From positions 11,729,333 to 11,793,332 of the forward strand of contig NC_067299.1 of the NCBI RefSeq assembly GCF_020740795.1: 64,000 nucleotides of DNA, read 5' to 3'. The translations under genes were made by a program, and so were the position numbers. The notes beneath the pieces are model-generated. The model did no database searches and was not told the origin of the DNA. It saw nothing but the letters and a program-made list of their open reading frames with translations. Source of the DNA: Apus apus. Lineage: Eukaryota; Chordata; Aves; Apodiformes; Apodidae. This document shows, one piece after another, positions 11,401 to 23,997 of the stretch (the first letter of the stretch is position 1; each line of letters opens with the position of its first letter).

Positions 11401-13848
11401 CCAGCATCCTGGTTGGGCTGCTCCATCCTACAAGAGAGGTGTGATCAGACAAGGAGAGCCATGGCTCAAACTCTTGTCCACCTTGGGAAGGGCTCTGGCA
11501 GGCTGGCTGTGGACAGACAGACACAGGGGCTGTCACATCAGTTGTTACTGAGCACCAAAATGGTGCAATTCAACCCATGGGCTGGAGAAGCTGGAACAGT
11601 CCAGGAAGGGTGGTTGTAGCATGTAGGTGGTAGAAGGGGAAGGCAGAGAAATCAATGAGCTATCACTGGCTAATGGCAGTAAGAAGTCTTCGAAATGATA
11701 CACTCAGGATGAGCAACCCTCAATCTCAGCACAAAACAGATAGAGTCAAATTGCAACAAGCAAACCCATAATTATTCAGTAGGTGACTCCAGCCTGCTCT
11801 TGGGTCAAAGCACAAAGACATGTTCAGTCCTGTGGGGGTCTAAGAAATTAACATTTGTAATGGACGCTGTGCAACTGCAGACCAAAGGTGCAGGTAACAC
11901 ACCCTTGAGATGGGAATGAGGTACTGGAGAAGTTCCTGAAACCCTGACACTGACATTGAACAAGCCTTGAAAAGAAAGGACAATATTCAGGGCTTGGACA
12001 CCTGCCAGGAGCTTGATGGCTGAGGGAGGGGGACATGCAACCAGATGTGTTGTCAAGTCATATGGACTTCTGGTCCCATGGGCTGGGCAATGAACTGCAG
12101 GGTGCAAGGCTGGGTTTATCCCCCTCACTCTGAGAGCCTGGGAGGGGCATGATAATTTTTATAGGTACTTCCACATGAAGAAGTTTCCTGGTGTGAGAGG
12201 CTTTTGGGAACGTTGACAAATGCATTCTGTGGTCCACTGGTTGGAAACCTAATGTAGACAAGTTCAGCCTTGCAATAGGCTGTCATTTTCTACTCCTCGA
12301 GGGTCACCAGGCACTGGAGGAGATTTTTGGGTGCTAGGAGGATGCCTGGAGCTTTGGTGCTACATCCCAATGTCTTCCTGCAAGCTAGGCTTTGGGCCAG
12401 CTCGTAGGAGAAATTCTTCAGGTAACCTCCATTGATTAGGATCAAATAATTATGTTAATCCCGTTCCTTCATGGCCTTTATGAAGCACTGGCTGGTGTGT
12501 TCATGGTGTGCACAGCTTATGTTAAAGAAAGCTTTCTGCTCAACCTAAGGTCTCCAGGCAGCACCAGAGTGGAAGTGGAGGATCTGGGACCATGTTGCAG
12601 CTCCAAGGGATGGGAGGACACCTGCTGCGACCCATGAGAGGATGGGACAGAGGTTGTCACCTCTCTGCTGTCATGGTCTAGATGCAAGGCAGTGCAGGCA
12701 CATGAACTAAAGGGTCCCAGCTCTGGTGCCTGAGTTGGGAACTCAGTGGGCCAGTCCCCACAGCACCCAGTGCTTGATCCCCATTCAACGGGCAGGAGCA
12801 AGTGACGAGAAGAGATGCTGAGAAAAGCAGTAGATGAGAAACCACATTCCAAAGGGGAAGGGATGAGGTGATGTGGTCAGAGCAGCACACCTGAGACCTG
12901 TGGGGCACTGTTATGGGAAGCTCACAGCACTAGATCACCAGCTGGCACCAAATTGCCCCAGCACAGGGGCAATGGTATCTTCTCCCAGTCTCCCTTGGGG
13001 ATGGGACCAGAGGCTTGACTTGACCTTGACTGCCAGAGGCTGGTACTGGCTCTGGGGCTGATGTCTTGGCAACATGTGCAGGGCTGGGAGTGGGACTGTG
13101 ACTTTGCAGAGGTGTGCTCCTCCAGCCAAACTGGGTGGTGGTCCCAGGGGACGTGTTGGGGAAGGTCTTTCCCCATCTCTGCCCAGAGGTCCTGGGTGGT
13201 GGTGGCATCCAGGGCAGCTCTCCTGTGTGGCTGCAGCCTCCCACTGTGCCCATGTCCTGTCTGATTGGGCTGGGACATTCCAACCTACCATTTGGCCCGG
13301 GGTGGGTCCTGGGGGGGCGGGTCTGGGTGACCACCTGGTTATGATGTCCCCAGGCAGCACTCTCCATCCTTTTGTCCTCCTGGGGGAGCCAGCTCCACAG
13401 CTCCCATCCTTCCCCTTCCAGCCCTGGGGAGAGGTGTCCACTGCTCACTCTATCTCACTGTCTGGGAATTTCTCCTGAGACTTTGCCTGCATTTTCTTGT
13501 CCTTATTTGCCCCTCTTCAGGCTCATTTATACCATTGTCCCACACCAGTGAGAGGGTCCATCAGCTTTCCCTGCTGACCCCTTTCTCCAGGGCTGGTCTC
13601 TGAACATGGAGAGCTGCCTCTATACCCAGCCAGTTTCTGCTGCAAGCTGGCCACCAGGTCCCCTACCCTTCTATCTCATGCCCGGCCTGACCCTGCTCAC
13701 AGCCCCTGGTTTGGAGGCTGCTTTTTGCTTTTCATCTGTTTCTGAGCTAAGGCTGGAGACAGCTGGGTACCTGCACCTTCAGGGGAGGTGCAGCCTGCAC
13801 ATGTTGGCCTGTTTCTCATCCCTCCCTGTAGCTCTGGGGTAAAGCAGC
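8461..13848. other. Unique sequence, no gene recognised
   Basis: Holds a short A run (about 10167-10176) and an exon-like 38-bp segment at 10272-10309 bordered by ctttgcag and gtaaag, which I do not trust on its own. Otherwise I see no repeats, no protein-like frames and no tandem structure. A frame open from 10235 to 10642 has mixed composition but no recognisable domain. Confidence 0.4.
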
Positions 13849-14048
13849 ACATCTGGATTCCTTGCATCCAGCCCCCACCCAGTGTGCCACATCTGGATTC
13901 CTTTCATACAATCCCTGTCTAACAGGCTCTGTCTGGCTTCCCAGCATGTGATTCCTAGATAACAAGTCACTTCTGGATTTCCTACATGTGATTCTTGGAT
14001 AACATGGCATTTCTGGATTCCTTACATTCAATTCCTGGACAGTATGGC
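13849..14048 (+). repeat. 40-bp minisatellite, five tandem units
   Basis: Five consecutive units of exactly 40 bases start at 13849, 13889, 13929, 13969 and 14009. Each opens with acatctggattcc or a close variant (ctgtctggcttcc, acttctggatttcc, atttctggattcc), and most share a following catgtgattcctggataaca-like stretch. Units differ at many positions, so the array is old or was never homogenised. The exact period makes the call firm. Confidence 0.9.
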
Positions 14049-14105
14049 ATATGAGCTCTCTAGCCAAGGCTGGGTCTGGAACAGGACTTTCTCTTTACAG
14101 TTTAA

Positions 14106-14170
14106 AGACTTTTTTTTCTTTTTCTTTTTCTTTTCTTTCTTTCTTTTTTTTGTTTTGTTTTTGTTTTCCT
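14106..14170 (+). repeat. T/C-rich tract
   Basis: Starting just after tttaaagac, the plus strand is an almost pure run of T with scattered C (ttttttttctttttctttttc), grading into a TTTTG pattern at its end. It lies about 60 bases after the 40-bp minisatellite. It could be a decayed retrotransposon tail, but no element body is recognisable beside it. Confidence 0.85.
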
Positions 14171-16403
14171 GGAGAAACTGAAGCTTTGACCTGGATTGCT
14201 GGCTGCCTCACAGCATCTCTCTTCTACCTCAGCTTTGGCTGCTCTTGGCTGAGAGCCTGGCTGGAAAACAAAGATCCTATCATCTCCCCCACCCCCTGGG
14301 CTTTGGGATTGCTGGCGGTGGACACGCTGCCCCTCGCCAATCAGTGCTTGCAATAATATTTTTCTCTAGGATTGGAGCTTGGAATAACTTTGTTTTGACA
14401 TAATCTGAACTAATGTCTCCCCGGCAATGACAGTAAACACTGGACAATAAGTTGCAGCATGGCCCTTAAGCTCTGCAGAAGGGGCTTCAGTGGCTGAAGA
14501 TGAGGGAGAGGGTCCTGGGCACAGCCACAGGGAAGGACCTGGTGGTGGCAGGGTGGACTGTAGCTCCAGAGGTGCAAACACCATCTTGCCTCCAGCCATG
14601 TCCCTCCCTTGCTCTGCAGAGGGTGATGGAAAATGCAGCACAGAGCCTCTGCTAATCAGTTCCTCGGGTGTGAGGAGTTATTGTGTCTGTGGAGGTGGCA
14701 GCTCCAATTTAAACACTGTTACTGCACTATTAATGGTCCTGGTACTTGCTGACTCCAGACTTGGACCTGGTAACAATAATGTTTGTGCAGCCCAGAAAGA
14801 GCTGCTGAGAGTTGCCTGGTGCTGGCTGTGCCCTGCCTTCTCCCACTGCTGTCCCCATGGGTTGCTGTGCCCAGTGTGTGCTGGCACTGCCTGACATTGC
14901 CATTGCACACCACATCGAGGCATCTTTCCCCCCCATCCCATTCCCATTCCATGTCTCCCTGGGAAGGATCTCAGGAGGACTCACCTTCAGGAGATCAAAT
15001 AGCATCCAGTGGAACAGCTGCAAAAGGGTTTTGCAGCCACACAACATCCCCTGGAGAGCAGCTCACTGCTGGACCGACAAGCCCAGTCTCGAGGGAAATG
15101 GTTGTGGTGGGAGAAAGACAAGGGGTAGGGGCCATGTCCTGTTGGCAGCAAGCAGGGAAGAGCACTTGAAAGGTTCTTGTGGAGAGGACAAGTGGGCAAG
15201 AAGTCAGCCAGCCCATGGGAACATGCTCTGTCCTGGGCTCCCTTTTGAGTGGCACCAGGTCTGCAGGACCTTGGCATAGACCTGCACCTGGGCCTGGTGG
15301 TAGCTCTGGAGTTGGACACGGGCAGTGAGGAACTGCCAGCTGCCTCTGGGCTCTCCATGTGCCCCTGAGCCTTCAGTTTCTTGGGACCAGGCAATGTCCC
15401 CCTGGTGCAGGTCTCCTCCTATTTCTTGCCACCCCCCCCTGCCCCACTGGTCCAGTGACCCAGGCTCCCACAGGATGTCCCAGGTTCCACCACTCCCATA
15501 TCAACAGCTCTCCTAAACCCCTTCTGATTTGTTTGACAAGCCAGCAAAGTCTGGCCAAAGACTGAAGTCACCAAGGGGGTCTGTGTCCGTCCCTTGCCTG
15601 AAGAGCTCTGCTTCCCTGCTGCTCCCCACCCCTCCCACCTTCACCTCTTTTTCTGGTAACACCCCCAGACACTGTGGGGGGAAAACCAGGGTGAAAAAAA
15701 TAACAAACCCTCCCATTTTCAACTCTGCTTCTGGTGTCATTAGGACACTGACAACACTAAACTTGCAGGTGCCAGAGGTCTGTGAGCTGCAGGGAAGCAG
15801 AGCTGCGCAGGAGCAGGGCTGCTCTCCTCGGACACTGGCTCTGGGCAGAGTGGACCCCTCTCTGTCCCCCTTGGCAACACCTGCCCCCCCCTTGGGGACT
15901 GAGGAGACAATCCTCTGTCATCCCTCTTCTTTGTGAGCTTTGTCTCACTGTGGGCCTGATCCTCATAGCAATGAACAGTGGCTCTGAGTTCAAAGCAGTG
16001 TGGGGACCTCAACTCCCAGGGCTAAAGTAGGTCACCTGAGAGTAGGTGACACCAAGGAGACCCATCCCTGCCTCAGCAGCATTTGGGCTCTGTGGGGAAA
16101 GGCAGAACTGCAGATGGAAGGTCCATCAGGGCAAGCAGGACTTCTGGCTGTTGAAGATGGCCCTCCTAGAGATCAGCAGTCCCATCCCTGCTGCTTGCTG
16201 GATGGTGAGCTTCCAGAGCAGAGGAAATGGAGGGTCTTCCCTGCCTGGGAGCTCAGCATTGCTCAGCAGTGTGGCATTTGTAGACCAGCTCTTAACATCT
16301 CCTGAGGGATGTGAACTTCTCTCAGCATCCTCCTGCAAGGAGCTCTTTGGGTACATCAAGAGCTGTGGCTCCTCTGGTGATTCTGGAAGACCACAGATTG
16401 CTC
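14171..16403. other. Unique sequence, no gene recognised
   Basis: GC-rich to mixed DNA with open frames overlapping on both strands and no identifiable domain or repeat. Confidence 0.4.
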
Positions 16404-16480
16404 TTTTTTAAAAAAATTATTATTTTATTATTATTTTTTAAATTTTATATCTATATCTATATCTATATCTATATATCTGA
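16404..16480 (+). repeat. AT-rich tract with (ATATCT)n microsatellite
   Basis: A T/A run with ATT and TTA triplets (16404-16445) passes into about five copies of a tatatc/ctatat hexamer (about 16446-16478). It lies roughly 140 bases upstream of the first sequence I can align to the CR1 that follows. Confidence 0.9.
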
Positions 16481-16619
16481 AATGATGTGCTTTATATTGT
16501 GGCAGGGAAAAGTAGCTGTGGAACAATGGGAGACTTCTGAATATCAGTGGAGCAAGTCCTGGAAGACTGAAAGATGGATGGATGTGTCTGACCTGACTGG
16601 TGCCAAGGAGAGTAAGAGA

Positions 16620-19111
16620 ATAAGCTACAGGTTGCCTGAGCAGGAGGATAATATAGATGAGGCACTATATTGACAGATAGGAACAGCTTCACATTCACAA
16701 GCCATGGTCCTCATGGGAGACATCAACCAAGCTGATATCTGTTGGAAGAACAACTCTGCTAAATGACAACAATCCAGGAGGTTCCTAGAGTGCAAGGATG
16801 ATAACTTCCTTTTCCAAGTAATCAAGGAACCAACAAGGAGAGGTGCTGTGCTGGATCTTGTCCTCACCAATGAGGAAGGGCTGGTGAGGGATGTTAAGCT
16901 CAAGGGCAGCCTTGGTTGTAGTTCAAGATCCTTAGGGCAGCAAGGAGGGCTCACAGCAAGCTTACTACCCTTGACTTCAGAAGGACAGATTTCAGCCTCT
17001 TCAGAGATCTGCTCAAGAGGGTGTCTTGGATAAGATTCTGGAGGGAAGAGGGCCCAAGAAAGCTGGCTGATATTTAAGGATTACCTTCTCCAGGCCCAAG
17101 AGCATTGCATCCCAACTAAGAGGAAGTCAAATAGAAACTCCAAGAGGCTGGCATGGATGAGTAAGCAGCTCCTAGAAAAGCTCAAACTTAAGAAGGAAGC
17201 ACACAGGGGATGGAAGCTGGGGCAGCTATCCTGGGAGGATTACAGAGAGGTTGTCCGAGCAACTAGGGATCAGGTGAGGAGAGCCAAATCCCTGCTAGAA
17301 TTAAATCTTGCCAGGGATGTTAAGAACAATAAGAAAAGCTTCTTTAGGTATGTCAGGGAGAAAAGGACATCCAAGGAGATGGTAGGCCCTCTCATGAAGG
17401 AAACAGGCGAGGTAGCAACACAGGATATTGAGAAGTCTGAGGTCCTCAAGGATTTATTTGCTTCAGTCTTCTCTGGCAAGTGCTCCAACCTCAACACAAA
17501 GGCCACAGAAGGTGAAAGCAGGGACTGGGAGAATGAACTACCCCCCACCATAGGTGTAGAGCAGGTTTGTGACCATCTAAAGAACCTGAAGGTGCATAAA
17601 TCTATGGGACCTGATGGGATTCACCCATGGGTCCTGAGGCAGCTGGTGGATGAAATTGCTAAGCCTCTGTCCATCATATTTGAGAGGTCATGGCAGTCTG
17701 GTGAGGTTCCTACTGATTGGAAAAAAGGGAACATAGCCCCTATTTTTAAAAAGGGGAAAAAGGAAGATCCAGGGAACTACAGGCCAGTGAGTCTCACCTC
17801 TGTGCCTGGTCAGGTCATGGAGCAGATCCTCCTGTAAAGTCTGCTAAGGCATGTTGAAAATCAAGAGGTGATTGGTAACAGCCAACATGGCTTCACTAAG
17901 GGCAAGTCATGCCTGACCAATCTGGTGGCGTTGTAGAGCAAGGCTACAGAGATGGTGGATGGTGGCAGAGCAGCTGATGTCATATACTTGGATTTGTGTG
18001 AGGTGTTTGACACTGTCCCACATGACATCCTGGTCTCCAAACTGACAAGGCATGGATTTGACAGATGGATCACTCAGTGGGTAAGAAATTGGCTGGATGG
18101 CCCCACCCAGAGAGTTGTGGTCAATGGCTCAATGTCCCAGTGGAGGCAGGTGACGAGTGGTGCCCCTCAGGGGTCATTATTGGAACCGGTGCTGTTTAAC
18201 ATCTTTGTTGGAGACATGAACAGTGAGATTGAGTGTATTCTCAGCAAGTTTTTTGATGAAACCAAGCTGTGTGGTGTGGTTGACACCCAAGCAGGAAGGG
18301 ATGCCATGCAGAGGGACCTTGACAGGCTGGACAGGCAGGCCAGTGCCAACCTCATGAAGTTCAACAAGGCCAAGTGCAGGGTCCTGTCCCTGGGTCAGTA
18401 CAACCCAGGCACAAATCCAGGCTCTGGGGAGAATGGCTGGAGAGCAGTCCCGAGGAGAAGGACCTGGGGGTGGGAGGAGATCAGAAGCTCAACATGAGCC
18501 ACCAATGAGTGCTGGAGCCCAGAGGGGCAATTGTGTCCTGGGCTGCATCACAAGTGTGGCCAGCAGGGCCAGGAGGGGGTTCTGCCCCTCTACTCTGCTG
18601 TGGTGAGATCCCACCTGGAATATCGTGTACAGCTCTGGTGCCCTTAGCACAAGAAAGATATAGACCTGTCAGAGAGGGTCCAGAGAAGGGCCACCAAGAT
18701 AATCAAAGGCCTGGAGCAGCTCTGCTATAAAGGCAGGCTGAGAGAGCTGGGGCTGTTCAGCATAGAGAAGAGAAGGCTCCAGGGAGACCTTAGAGCACCT
18801 TCCAGTGCCTGGAGGGGGTGCAGAAAAGCTGGGGAAGGACTTTTTACCAGGGTGGGTAGTAACAGGAAAAGGGGTGATGGTTTTAAACTGAGAGAAGGGA
18901 GATTTAGGTTAGATATTAGGAAGAAATTCTTCACTCTAAGGGTGGTGAGGAACTGGAATGGGTTGCCCAGGGAGGTTGTTGATGCCCCATCCCTGGGGGT
19001 TTTTAAGGTCAGGTTGGATGAGGTTTTTGTGCAACCTGATCTAGTGGTTGGGTTCCCTGATCATGGCAGGGGGGTTGGAACTTGGTGATCTTTAAGGTCT
19101 ATGATTCTATG
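16620..19111 (+). mobile_element. CR1 LINE, longest copy (most of ORF2 plus 3' UTR)
   Basis: This is the best-preserved CR1, about 2.5 kb. It begins within the C-terminal half of the ORF2 endonuclease, runs through the reverse transcriptase and C-terminal region, and ends with tctatgattctatg at 19111. A full CR1 is about 4.5 kb, so ORF1 and the front of ORF2 are missing. This fits the 5' truncation common in target-primed reverse transcription. The 5' boundary is uncertain by about 130 bases: 16481-16619 is not clearly CR1. Several in-frame stops and shifts make it non-autonomous. Confidence 0.93.
16690..18497 (+). pseudogene. Dead CR1 ORF2: endonuclease C-terminus and reverse transcriptase
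   Basis: ORF2 would nick the target and copy CR1 RNA into DNA. Visible pieces: the endonuclease motif MGDINQADICW (about 16705-16740); the stretch with VLDLVLTNEEGLV (about 16850-16885); then a long frame, 17157-17837, containing [31 protein letters not shown] and SLTSVPG (reverse-transcriptase finger and palm). The same frame resumes after stops at about 17835 and 17932 with VIYLDL...[16 protein letters not shown] and LFNIF. The catalytic box, normally F/Y-A-D-D, reads F-F-D-E at 18249-18260, so the second metal-binding Asp is lost. A frameshift occurs near 18440, after [16 protein letters not shown]. Remnants of the C-terminal region follow to about 19088. Confidence 0.9.
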
Positions 19112-21117
19112 AAAAACCTGCCCTGGTCTGCATGTTTCATGCAAAACAATTAGAGTTCCTCAGAGAGGATGGAAAAGGGACAGAAGGCACATTTAACATC
19201 CGAAAAACAATTAGCTGCTCCAAGTGGTCAGGGCAGAGGTCAAGAGCTAAGGAGCAATGTCCCTGCTTTGCAGAAAGGAACTTCACTGATGAAGTTGCAC
19301 CAACTGGCTTGTCTGGCTGCTTATTTAAGAGAGGAGGAACCAAAGGGACAGGCAAGTGATGACAGTCTGGCCTAAGAGCAGGTGCTGGGTGCCTCTCCTC
19401 AGTGGGATGATGGGCTCCCAGAAAAGTCTGAGACCTGTCTGGGTGGCCTTATTCATCCTTGTCTCCTTTTCTTTCCTCTTTGTCATGTTCCAGGAATCCT
19501 TTCATCCGTGTGTTTGTTTTTCTTTCCCTCTCCTTGCAGATGCTCAGGAATTCTTTGAACATATCAGATGAGTTTGTGTATCCCTGGATTTGAGCTGTCC
19601 TGTGGATTGCCCTTGGAGGAGAACAGGCACCTCTGGAGCATGTTGCACACTGGCCTGAGGTGACATCTAACAGCAGCCTGGGAAACACTGGCTGAAACCC
19701 TCACTGGGAGCAGGGACAGGCAGTGAGCTGGGGAGGAAAGTGATGCTGCAGATGGGAGCACCTTCTGAGGTGAGAAGGGATGGTGGGCCCCAGTGGGAAT
19801 AAGCAGTGTGCTGCAGACAGGGTGAGGCAGAAGTGGCTTGGGGGGTGCAAAAGCCCAGGGCCGTGGTGAAGCCAAGGACAAGTCAGGTGGCTTCTTTGGA
19901 AAAGTGAATCTGCAGATCTCCTTCCCCTGGATGCTTTGTGGAGCATCAGATGGTGGCTGTGGGATGCCTCTTCCCTCTGAGGTCAGCCTGGGCCAGGAGT
20001 GTCTGGACCTTCTCTGCCCATGGGTGAGTGACAGGACACCAAGTCCTGAGGTCAGGACAGAGGTCAAGGCAGTGGTAAGGACACCTCTTACCTGGTGTCT
20101 TGGCCACATTGGATGTTGCCCTTCAACAGATGAATGAAGAGGTGCCCCAAAGTGGGAATCTGATCTCCTTGCGGAGCCATGGGTACAGGAGCTCTCCAAG
20201 CACTGTCCTTCACATGCTCCAGATGAGCCACCCCACATCATGTGGGTCTCGTGTTGTGCTCCTTTTCTTTATTTGCTTGGGTCCCCCAGTACCACAGTCA
20301 CCACACAGCACCTGAGCAGCTCAGGGACCAGGGTCCTGGGGATGCCAAGCTGAGGAGTTCAGCACAAAGAACACAAGGCCAACCATCAGCAGCTGGGAGA
20401 GCAATGACTCTGAATGAACACTCCATGACTTGGTGACAGCTGCTGCCCACATGATCCTGTGTCCCTTCAGTGCCAGGTACTGCAGGTCCACCAGCAGTAG
20501 AGTGTATGTGGGTCAGCAGGCATTGGGCTGGGCAGCTGGCAGAGGGTGGGGACACCAGGGGACACTTGTGGGATGGTTCTGTGGATGGTGAATCAGCAGT
20601 CCCCCCACTCTGGCATGTACACCTTGCTGTGTCTGAGTCAAACTGTTGGCAGTGCCCCCAAAATGCCATCTGCTTCCCAAGAAAGCCTAGGGCTGTGTGT
20701 GTTGGATGGATTTGGAGGCAAGGAAATGGGAAGCAAACTGATGTGGAGACAGCTGCTAAACCCTGGGATCCTGCTGGGGTGTGAGAGACAGCAAGAGCTG
20801 TGAGTGACAGCCAAACAGTGCCCAGCACAGTCCCTCAGCTTTGCACCCCAACTTTCAGGTTGGTCCTGCATTGCCCACTGCCTGCAGCCTGCAGGGACCC
20901 CTCCTGCATGTCCACACCCAGCAGGTGTGGATGGGGATGTGGTGGTCAGTGATGAGCAGGAGAGTAACTCAAGTCCTGCTGAGGAGTCTCTGGTGAACCA
21001 TGGCTGCATGGCTGTGTGCTGGAGCTGGGAAAGGTGTCAGAGGAGGAGGAACATCACCAAATGAAGAGAGCTGGGTGCTGGGAATGGTCCTGGAGGGTGA
21101 TGGCAATGATAGTCACA
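19112..21117. other. Unique sequence, no gene recognised
   Basis: No repeats or protein-like frames identified. A minus-strand frame open from 19564 to 20241 has no recognisable domain and is matched by other open frames in the same place. Confidence 0.4.
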
Positions 21118-21640
21118 GGATTCCCCCTCTGCTCTGCCCTGGTGAGGCCACATCTGTAGAACTGCATCCTGTCCTGGGCTCCTCAGTTCAAGAGAGACAG
21201 GCACATGCTGGAGAGAGTCCAGGGAGGGCAACGAAGGTGACTGGGGGTTGGAACATCTCCCTGATGAGGAAAGGCTGAGAGAGCTGGGGCTGTTCAGCCT
21301 GGAGAGGAGAAGTTTGAGGGGAGACCTTATTAATGATTACAAGTATCTCAGGGTGGGTGCAGGAGGATGGAGCCAGCCTCTGCTCAGTAGTGCCCAGGGA
21401 CAGGATGAGGGGCAATGGGCACAAGCTGGAACATGGCAAGTGCCATTTAAATATGAGAGAAAACTTCCTTATGGTGAGGGTGACAGAGCCTTTGGACAGG
21501 CTGCAGAAGGAGGGTGTGGAATCTCCTTGTCTGGAGATGTTCAAAACCCCCCTGGGATGCAGTCCTGGGTAATGTGCTCCAGGAGATCCTGATTTAGCAC
21601 GGGGGTTGGACTAGATGATCTCTAGAGATGCCTTCCTGGA
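21118..21640 (+). mobile_element. CR1 fragment, older copy
   Basis: Carries the CR1 C-terminal landmarks in order: tctgccctggtgaggccaca, gagagagtccagggagggca, gagagctggggctgttcagc, ctggagaggagaag, a ggtgagggtgacagagcc segment, and ttggactagatgatctctag near 21612. The terminal ATTCTATG repeat is missing or unrecognisable. Divergence is high and the frame is broken repeatedly. It looks like a different, older subfamily from the copies at 33.6, 46.6 and 48.2 kb. Confidence 0.88.
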
Positions 21641-23997
21641 CAAACCTTGAGAGATGTGTTCAGACGTTTGCATCTCTAGATCTGAGAGCTGCAATCCTGG
21701 CAAATGCTGGTGCAAGACATATTTGGAGAAATATTTACTTTGAAGACTTCAATTTTTGTGGACTTCCATATTCTTGGTAACAAAATGTAGAGGTCATCCC
21801 ACCTGCCATGCTGCACAGCCATCGTTGTCCTAAACAGGTGATCAAGAGGAGGATAAGGACAGAGCTACTGGCCCTATCATTGCTCATCATTCCCAGGGAC
21901 AGGACGTGCTTTTCGGGGCTGCCCAGCACCAGCCAGGAGCAGCTCTGCAGCCACCTCCTCCCCACAGCCACAGCACAGGCAGAGCAGAATCCTCTGCAGC
22001 AACCAGGGTCTCCCTCAGTGCCCATCTGCTCCTTCTGCAGGCTGCAGCTGCTCCTCCTGCCTCCCTGCAGAAGTGATGTGAGTGCAGCACCCCAAAGTCT
22101 GCCCCTGCCCAAGCCCAAAAGAGGCCTGAGGACATGGATCGGGAGGGGGAACTGGGGGGAGGCAGCACAGAGGAACAATTGAAAAGAGGAAAAAGGAAAT
22201 CCTCCTGAAGCTGTGAAAGTGTTTTCCCAGACTGTCTGGCTGCTACAATGACCTCATTCTTTGAGGTGATGTTAATTGGGCTGAGAGGCTGGAGAACAGG
22301 ACATCCAGCCCTGCCAGCCCCACCACCATGGTCACCTGCACAGTCCCTTGTGCCCAGCAGCTCTCCTCAAAAACCTGCCCCAGGCTCCCCACAGGGACAC
22401 CCCGTTCCTGGGCTCCTGCCCATGCTTGTTCAGGAAGGTCACCCAGGCAGAGATTTCCCTGAGTTCATCTCAGCTGTTCATCCTGGAATATCCCCTTTGC
22501 AAAACCAGTGATGCACTCATGGATCTGGGGGAGACACCCTTGTGTGGTGCAGGCAGAGCTTGTCTCCAGGGTCCCCACTCAACCCTGGGGTGCAGGAGCC
22601 TCTTGTGACACCTGAGCCCAAGGGACCACTCATGGAGAAGCAGGAGCCAGCAGCTGGATCTTGGGCTGCTGGGAGAAGCAGGATGGGTCAACAATGGTGA
22701 GAAGGAGCTTGTGGGGTGGATGTGGTGTTCCACACACAGGGTTTCCAAGAGGATGTCTCCTGGTGGGTAGATATTTTAACTGAGATCACGGAGGTCTGAC
22801 TAATGGATCCTCTCCTTGATCATATGCTCTAGAAAAGATGTGGACACCAACAAAAGCTTTTTCTACATTCTTCCCTGGAGGAATTTGATGGGGAGGGAGA
22901 GAAACGAACGAAGCTTCTCTCCTCCCATACATCTGCCCAATTTAAAACAATTCTTCAAAGTTACCTCCTAAGGCCTTCAGACAAATTTACCTGAATCTGC
23001 TTCCCACTCTGGGAAGGTGTGAGGAACAGGCACAGGACTGCACAAGGCTTGTGTCCTCACAGAATCAGAACATGAAGTGAGTACTTGAGAACTCCATTTT
23101 TTGGGAGCTTCAAATTTGCTTCATTTAGCAAAGAAATGAATATAAAAAGACACAAAAGTTGTGAGTTAAAGCTAGAGCTGCTCAGATATGGGCAGGCACA
23201 TATTTTTATCACTGACCATGACTGGAACTAATTGCAGAGGGCAGAAGCTGAATTCTCTGTCAGATGCAGACTGGCTGCCTTCCTGGCTTAAGCCAAAAGG
23301 GAGCTCCTGATCTTGATGGTCAGAGGGCAACATTGTCAGGCCTCTGATGTTCAAAACATATTTATGGCCTCATGGCTTTAAATTTGGTGCATCTGAAGGA
23401 CCACGAGCATAGCAATACCTCCCTGCTGTTGGCTCCCACTTGGTGATGCTCATCACCCACCTGGTTTCCTCCAGGCTGTCAAGAAATCACATCAGTGGCC
23501 ACAGCATCTTCTGTGCTCTCTTTCCCTCCCCAGGCAAAATGTTGTGGTTTTGTGGTGGGAAAATGTTCCTATGGGCTTTTTATTCCTGTCAGAGATGGCA
23601 TGGATGGAGCCAAGCTCCTGGAAGTAGAGCACTGAATCCATAGATCTGGAGCTGGTACTGAGAGACCACATCTTCAGTTGGACAAGATCTTCTACAGGAG
23701 AAGCTATAATACTTGCTAACCACAGCCTTCACCTCTGTGCTCAACTCCCTCAGGCCAGGCCACCAGACATGGACCAAGCCTCCATGGAGACTTGGGTTTC
23801 TCTAGGAACCTGCAGTCACTCTTCTGGGGATCCATGGGCAGCAAGAGCTGCGTTGGGGTCTCATGGGGGGTGGACCTTCCTCACTTCACAGGGCTGCTGG
23901 AAGGTCCTATCTGCAGACACAAGGGCCCAGGATGAGAGTGGAAACTGCAACCACAGACCTAATCCACACCTACCAGCCTGACTCAGCAGGGACAGAG
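21641..23997. other. Unique sequence, no gene recognised
   Basis: GC-rich to 22.75 kb, then more AT-rich. I see no repeat, exon or tandem structure I can support. Confidence 0.4.
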
